Shown: positions 24,191-27,602 of the stretch, in pieces | Position numbering within the stretch: position 1 is the stretch's first letter | How the letters are laid out: the number at the start of each line of letters is the position of its first letter | Origin: Legionellales bacterium | GTDB taxonomy: Bacteria > Pseudomonadota > Gammaproteobacteria > Berkiellales > Berkiellaceae | Length of the DNA: 27,602 nucleotides | Reading direction: 5' to 3' | Assembly (NCBI GenBank): GCA_023266435.1 | Contig: JAHFQF010000006.1 | Span: 1 to 27,602, forward strand | Position numbers and translations under genes: made by a program | Notes under the pieces: generated by a model | Databases searched by the model: none | What the model was told of the DNA's origin: nothing | The model's input: the letters and a program-made list of their open reading frames with translations, nothing else

Positions 24191-25648
24191 ATGTTAATAT
24201 TTGAAAAGAGTCAAGCACAACGTCATAGCCGCGCTTTGGTACAAAAATTACCTAGCCAAGACTTGCCTATTCCTTCAGAGCATTTGAGAGTGGGTATTCC
24301 AAATCTGCCCGCTGTCTCAGAGCTAGAAGTGATACGACATTACACGGTACTGTCGAAGTCAAACTTCTCAATTGACACCAATTTTTATCCCTTAGGCTCT
24401 TGTACGATGAAATACAATCCGCGTGCCATTCATCGTGCTTGCTTGCAAGAAAAAGTACTCAATCGACACCCCTTGACTCCACCACAAGTGAGCCAGGGAT
24501 TTTTAGGTTGCTTATATCAATTGCAGCAAGATCTGATCAACATCACAGGCATGACTTCTTGTAGCCTCTCCCCGATGGCTGGTGCGCAAGGAGAGCTGGC
24601 CGGCGTTAAGATGATCCAAGCGTATCATCAGCAACGTAAAGATTTTAAACGCACAGAAATGATTGTCCCCAGTGCGGCACATGGTACGAATCCGGCTTCT
24701 GCAGCCATGTGTGGTTATGAAATTCGTGAAATCCCAACCGATGCAGAGGGTGACATCGATCTGGAAGTTTTGGCACAAACAGTCAGTGAAAAAACAGCGG
24801 GCATCATGTTAACCAATCCTTCCACGCTGGGTATTTTTGAGCGCAAGATTGTAGAAGTTGCACAGATTGTGCATAAAGCGGGCGGGTTGCTTTATTATGA
24901 TGGAGCCAATCTCAATGCAATCTTAGGTAAAGCGCGCCCGGGAGACATGGGTTTTGATGTCATGCATGTGAATGTCCATAAAACTTTTGCCACACCGCAT
25001 GGTGGAGGTGGTCCTGGAGGCGGGCCTGTCTTAGCCAATGCTAAATTAGCACCGTATCTTCCTATTCCTTTCGTGATCAAAGCGCAGGCAGGTTATCGTT
25101 TTTCTACTTTAGAAGACTGTCCGGATTCTATAGGACGTTTATCCTGTTTCATGGGGAATGCAGCAGTCATGTTGCGTGCGTACTTGTACATTCGGATGCT
25201 TGGTCAAGAAGGACTCAAGCGTGTCGCAGAAATTGCAACGCTAAATGCCAATTATTTTATGGTTAAAGCCAAAGCGTTAGGGTTTCCTTTGGCTTTTCCA
25301 AACCGCTTAGCAACGCATGAGTTCATTGTGACTGTGGCAGTGATCACCAAAGAGACGGGCGTGACGGCCAGGGACATTGCAAAGCGCTTGTTGGATTTTG
25401 GTATACATGCACCCACCACATATTTCCCCTTATTGATTCCTGAGTGTTTATTGATTGAGCCGACCGAAACAGAATCCAAACAGCAATTGGATCTCGCATT
25501 AGAGGCGCTTCAGCAAATTCGAAAGGAAATTCAAGAGACTCCAGACACGGTGAAAAATGCGCCACATACGCTGCCAGTGAAACGTTTAGATGATGTGAAA
25601 GCTGCAAAAGCATTAGATTTGGCCTGGCATCTGCATGAAGCGCTATAG
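24191..25648 (+). CDS. gcvPB: Glycine dehydrogenase (decarboxylating) subunit 2
   Basis: C-terminal, PLP-carrying half of the split P protein, 485 residues. The PLP-binding lysine is Lys264 in VHKTFATPHGGGGPGGGP, the signature of the family. Further conserved parts: NFYPLGSCTMKYNPR, LSPMAGAQGELAG, PSAAHGTNPASAAM, DGANLNAILGKARPGDMGFD. The start ATG 24191 (MLIFEKSQAQRHS) has a GCAGGTG site and is 11 nt after gcvPA; the longer frame from 24137 only extends into gcvPA. Its 3' end overlaps dgkA by 14 nt. Confidence 0.97.
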   Translation: MLIFEKSQAQRHSRALVQKLPSQDLPIPSEHLRVGIPNLPAVSELEVIRHYTVLSKSNFSIDTNFYPLGSCTMKYNPRAIHRACLQEKVLNRHPLTPPQVSQGFLGCLYQLQQDLINITGMTSCSLSPMAGAQGELAGVKMIQAYHQQRKDFKRTEMIVPSAAHGTNPASAAMCGYEIREIPTDAEGDIDLEVLAQTVSEKTAGIMLTNPSTLGIFERKIVEVAQIVHKAGGLLYYDGANLNAILGKARPGDMGFDVMHVNVHKTFATPHGGGGPGGGPVLANAKLAPYLPIPFVIKAQAGYRFSTLEDCPDSIGRLSCFMGNAAVMLRAYLYIRMLGQEGLKRVAEIATLNANYFMVKAKALGFPLAFPNRLATHEFIVTVAVITKETGVTARDIAKRLLDFGIHAPTTYFPLLIPECLLIEPTETESKQQLDLALEALQQIRKEIQETPDTVKNAPHTLPVKRLDDVKAAKALDLAWHLHEAL

Positions 25649-26012
25649 TCGGCGTACTTTTGACCTCAAAGCGATATTGATCGCATTAGGTTTTGCGATG
25701 CAAGGCCTGGTTGCGGCTTGGAAACGCGAGGCTGCTTTTCGCCAAGAGTGTTTAATGGGGTTAGTGCTGGTTCCTTTGGCTTTTTATTTGACTTCAGAGC
25801 CTTTGCTGCGCTTCCTGTTGATTGGAGTTTGGTGGTGGTTATTGGTGGTTGAGTTGATCAACTCTTCCATAGAAACTGTGGTAGATAGATTTGATACATA
25901 CCATCCGCTCTTTGGTACAGCCAAAGACATTGCAGCAGCGGCGGTGTGGTTATCTTTTTTGTGGTTAGTATTCGTATGGGCGTGGTTCTTAATTTCTATA
26001 TTCGCTAAATGA
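25635..26012 (+). CDS. dgkA: Diacylglycerol kinase (DgkA family)
   Basis: Small integral inner-membrane kinase that phosphorylates diacylglycerol to recycle it into phospholipid synthesis; the family works as a homotrimer with three transmembrane helices. 125 residues with hydrophobic segments around 41-52, 57-72 and 101-122. Catalytic motif ELINSSIETVVD carries Glu73, Asn76 and Glu80, equivalent to the E. coli Glu69, Asn72 and Glu76. AAWKREAAFRQE at 27-38 and AKDIAAAAV at 97-105 are also family-like. The ATG lies inside the end of gcvPB (14-nt overlap), so translation is probably coupled to the glycine cleavage operon. Confidence 0.94.
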   Translation: MKRYSRRTFDLKAILIALGFAMQGLVAAWKREAAFRQECLMGLVLVPLAFYLTSEPLLRFLLIGVWWWLLVVELINSSIETVVDRFDTYHPLFGTAKDIAAAAVWLSFLWLVFVWAWFLISIFAK

Positions 26013-26013
26013 C

Positions 26014-26045
26014 TTAAACACTTCCTCCTTTTTCCGTGTTATAGT
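26014..26045 (+). promoter_or_regulatory. Possible promoter before rppH
   Basis: TATAGT at 26040-26045 could be a -10 box, with TTAAAC at 26014-26019 as a distant -35 (20-nt spacer, longer than usual). A start near 26052 would leave a leader of about 29 nt before the preferred GTG at 26081. Weak call; read-through from dgkA is the alternative. Confidence 0.3.
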
Positions 26046-26080
26046 GATAAGAGGCTGGGTGTGTATCTGTGGGATTTATC

Positions 26081-26596
26081 GTGATAGATGAAGAAGGGTT
26101 TCGCCCCAACGTTGGAATTATTTTAGCAAATCAACATAATGAATTATTATGGGCACAACGAGTAGGTCAAGATGCTTGGCAATTTCCGCAAGGGGGGATT
26201 AACCCTTCGGAGTCACTTGAGCAGGCCATGTATCGAGAGCTGTATGAGGAAGTGGGATTAGAGCGTAGCGATGTGAAGTGGCTAGGTTCGACCAAGACGT
26301 GGTTAAAATATCGTCTTCCTAAAAGACTGGTGAGGGTAGAGAGTAAGCCTATTTGCATTGGACAAAAACAAAAATGGGTGTTGATTCGACTACTCAGCGA
26401 TGATAACCGGATTGATTTTAAGAAAACTCAGAAACCTGAGTTTGAATCTTTACGATGGGTGAGTTATTGGTTCCCATTGCGGCAAGTGGTTTCTTTTAAA
26501 AGGGATGTCTATCGTCGTGCATTGATGGAGTTAGCCCCGATCTTATTTGAGGAAGCAGGCATCATAAAAACTTATTGTGACCCTTTGGATGAATAG
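26081..26596 (+). CDS. rppH: RNA pyrophosphohydrolase RppH
   Basis: Nudix hydrolase that removes pyrophosphate from mRNA 5' ends and thereby triggers RNase E decay; cytosolic. 171 residues from the chosen GTG 26081 (MIDEEGFRPNVG), which matches the E. coli RppH N-terminus MIDDDGYRPNVG; the GGGA ribosome site lies 6 nt upstream. An earlier GTG at 26069 would add four residues and is less likely. The Nudix box spans residues 38-60, with REL at 52-54 and Glu56-Glu57 as metal ligands. Other conserved parts: WQFPQGGINP, LPKRLVR, CIGQKQKWVL, WVSYWFPLRQVVSFKRDVYRR-type C-terminal block. ptsP follows after 16 nt, as in E. coli. Confidence 0.95.
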   Translation: MIDEEGFRPNVGIILANQHNELLWAQRVGQDAWQFPQGGINPSESLEQAMYRELYEEVGLERSDVKWLGSTKTWLKYRLPKRLVRVESKPICIGQKQKWVLIRLLSDDNRIDFKKTQKPEFESLRWVSYWFPLRQVVSFKRDVYRRALMELAPILFEEAGIIKTYCDPLDE

Positions 26597-26612
26597 CTGA
26601 GGAGGCAGTGTT

Positions 26613-27602
26613 TTGTTGGCAACATTGGAAAGAGTGGTTCACGAAGTCAATGGATTGCCTGCATCCCCAGGGATTGGGGTTGGTGAAGTCGTTACCTGCC
26701 GTCCTCATGCTGAGCTCAATAAAGTGCCCGATAAGCCAACGCGAGATCCGCTTAAAGAATACAAGCGGTTTACCCGTGCAATCGCCGCGGTCAAAAAAGA
26801 TATCCGAGAAATGAAGGCTTACTTAGCTGACTCCCTTGTTTCGGAAGAGCTTTCTTTATTTGATGCATACCTGCATATTTTAGACAGTCATTCAATTGCT
26901 GATGAAGTCAAACAACGTATTTTCAAAGGCCAATGGGCGGAAGGTGCTTTGCGAGATGTGGTCAAGCATCACGTATCAGTCTTCGAAAAGATGAAAGATC
27001 CTTATTTAAGTGCACGTTCGGAAGATGTGAAAGATTTAGGCCAGCGTATTTTAGCGTATTTGCAAGCGCGGCAGCCACAGGTCCGGACTTACCCTCAAGC
27101 CGTTGTTTTAGTCGGTGAGGCATTAACAGCAACGATTTTGTTAGGCATTCCTGCAGTGAATATTGTGGGGGTGGTATCCACAGAGGGCACTGCGAATTCG
27201 CATTTAGCCATTTTAACGCGCGCCATGGGCATTCCGTTTGTTACCAATTTGCCACCTATTGAATTATCAGAGTGGGAAGGGCGATCTGCGATTGTGGATG
27301 GTCATCAAGGGCAAATCATTCTCAACGCCAGCGATGCGATTTTAAAATACTATCAACAATTGGCTCGTCATGACCAAGAATTTGCAAAGCGGTTTTCCCA
27401 TTTGCAAAAAGAACCTAGCGTGACGTTAGACGGTATCCACGTACCTTTATTTGCAAATGTGGGCTCGCTATCGTCGGATGTCCATGTGGCTTTAGAAACG
27501 GGTGCAGAAGGGGTGGGACTATATCGTTCTGAGATGACCTTTATGTCGCGAGACAACTTCCCTAATGAGGAAGAGCAAACAGTCATTTATCAGCGATTGT
27601 TA
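26613..27602 (+). CDS. ptsP: PtsP-like phosphoenolpyruvate phosphotransferase without a GAF domain (3' end outside window)
   Basis: First enzyme of the nitrogen phosphotransfer system (EI-Ntr), which autophosphorylates from PEP and passes the phosphate to NPr. The frame runs open from TTG 26613 to the window edge, 330 residues. The TTG is supported by GAGGAGG 7 nt upstream and 16 nt after rppH. Seen: PASPGIGVGEVV opening the EI domain at residues 16-27, a helical HPr-binding region, active-site His197 in TANSHLAILTRAMGIP, and VGLYRSEMTFM opening the PEP-binding barrel. Known PtsP proteins carry a GAF domain of about 150 residues before the EI part. Here the first dozen residues (MLATLERVVHEVN) resemble the normal PtsP N-terminus but run straight into the EI domain. 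A PtsI-like protein is the alternative reading. Confidence 0.88.
   Translation, partial: MLATLERVVHEVNGLPASPGIGVGEVVTCRPHAELNKVPDKPTRDPLKEYKRFTRAIAAVKKDIREMKAYLADSLVSEELSLFDAYLHILDSHSIADEVKQRIFKGQWAEGALRDVVKHHVSVFEKMKDPYLSARSEDVKDLGQRILAYLQARQPQVRTYPQAVVLVGEALTATILLGIPAVNIVGVVSTEGTANSHLAILTRAMGIPFVTNLPPIELSEWEGRSAIVDGHQGQIILNASDAILKYYQQLARHDQEFAKRFSHLQKEPSVTLDGIHVPLFANVGSLSSDVHVALETGAEGVGLYRSEMTFMSRDNFPNEEEQTVIYQRLL

Noticed and set aside
26069..26080. GTG 26069 as the rppH start
   Set aside because: The family N-terminus begins at MID (GTG 26081), which has a closer ribosome site; the upstream codons add an atypical MGFI extension.

Overview
The window (GC moderate, clearly not extreme) reads as chromosome of a gammaproteobacterium, most likely in Legionellales (Coxiella/Legionella-like). 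Reasons: a tkt-gap-pgk-pyk-fba glycolysis block with a CbbA-type class II aldolase; the gammaproteobacterial block fau-6S RNA-zapA-ygfB-pepP-ubiH-ubiI-gcvTHP followed by rppH-ptsP; and large proteins of unknown family spliced into otherwise conserved gene order. The genus is an inference and cannot be fixed from the sequence alone.

Layout. (1) 1-6463, plus strand: 3' part of transketolase, GAPDH, phosphoglycerate kinase, pyruvate kinase and fructose-bisphosphate aldolase, ended by a clear intrinsic terminator; a weaker terminator and a 181-nt gap separate gap from pgk. (2) 6471-10626, plus strand: two overlapping genes for unrecognised proteins (796 and 608 aa), the first with a two-helix membrane hairpin. 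(3) 10616-13612, minus strand: rpiA, an EVE-domain protein, fau, 6S RNA and zapA. A 480-nt stretch between the EVE gene and fau holds a possible 31-aa membrane microprotein on the plus strand among RNA hairpins. (4) 13726-16788, plus strand: an unrecognised 1020-aa protein exactly between zapA and ygfB, which are usually close neighbours. (5) 17001-25648, plus strand: ygfB, pepP, ubiH, ubiI, gcvT, gcvH, gcvPA, gcvPB, nearly all touching or overlapping. (6) 25635-27602, plus strand: dgkA, rppH and the start of ptsP, which appears to have lost its GAF sensor domain.

How it works together: the left part is central carbon metabolism (lower glycolysis/gluconeogenesis plus non-oxidative pentose phosphate steps through tkt and rpiA). 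The middle and right part joins one-carbon metabolism (fau, glycine cleavage), ubiquinone hydroxylation (ubiH, ubiI), proline-peptide turnover (pepP), division (zapA), global transcription control (6S RNA), mRNA 5'-end decay (rppH) and nitrogen-PTS signalling (ptsP). The novel content is the three large unknown proteins, the small ORF with its structured surroundings, and the shortened PtsP. I found no transposase, integrase, CRISPR array, tRNA or rRNA.
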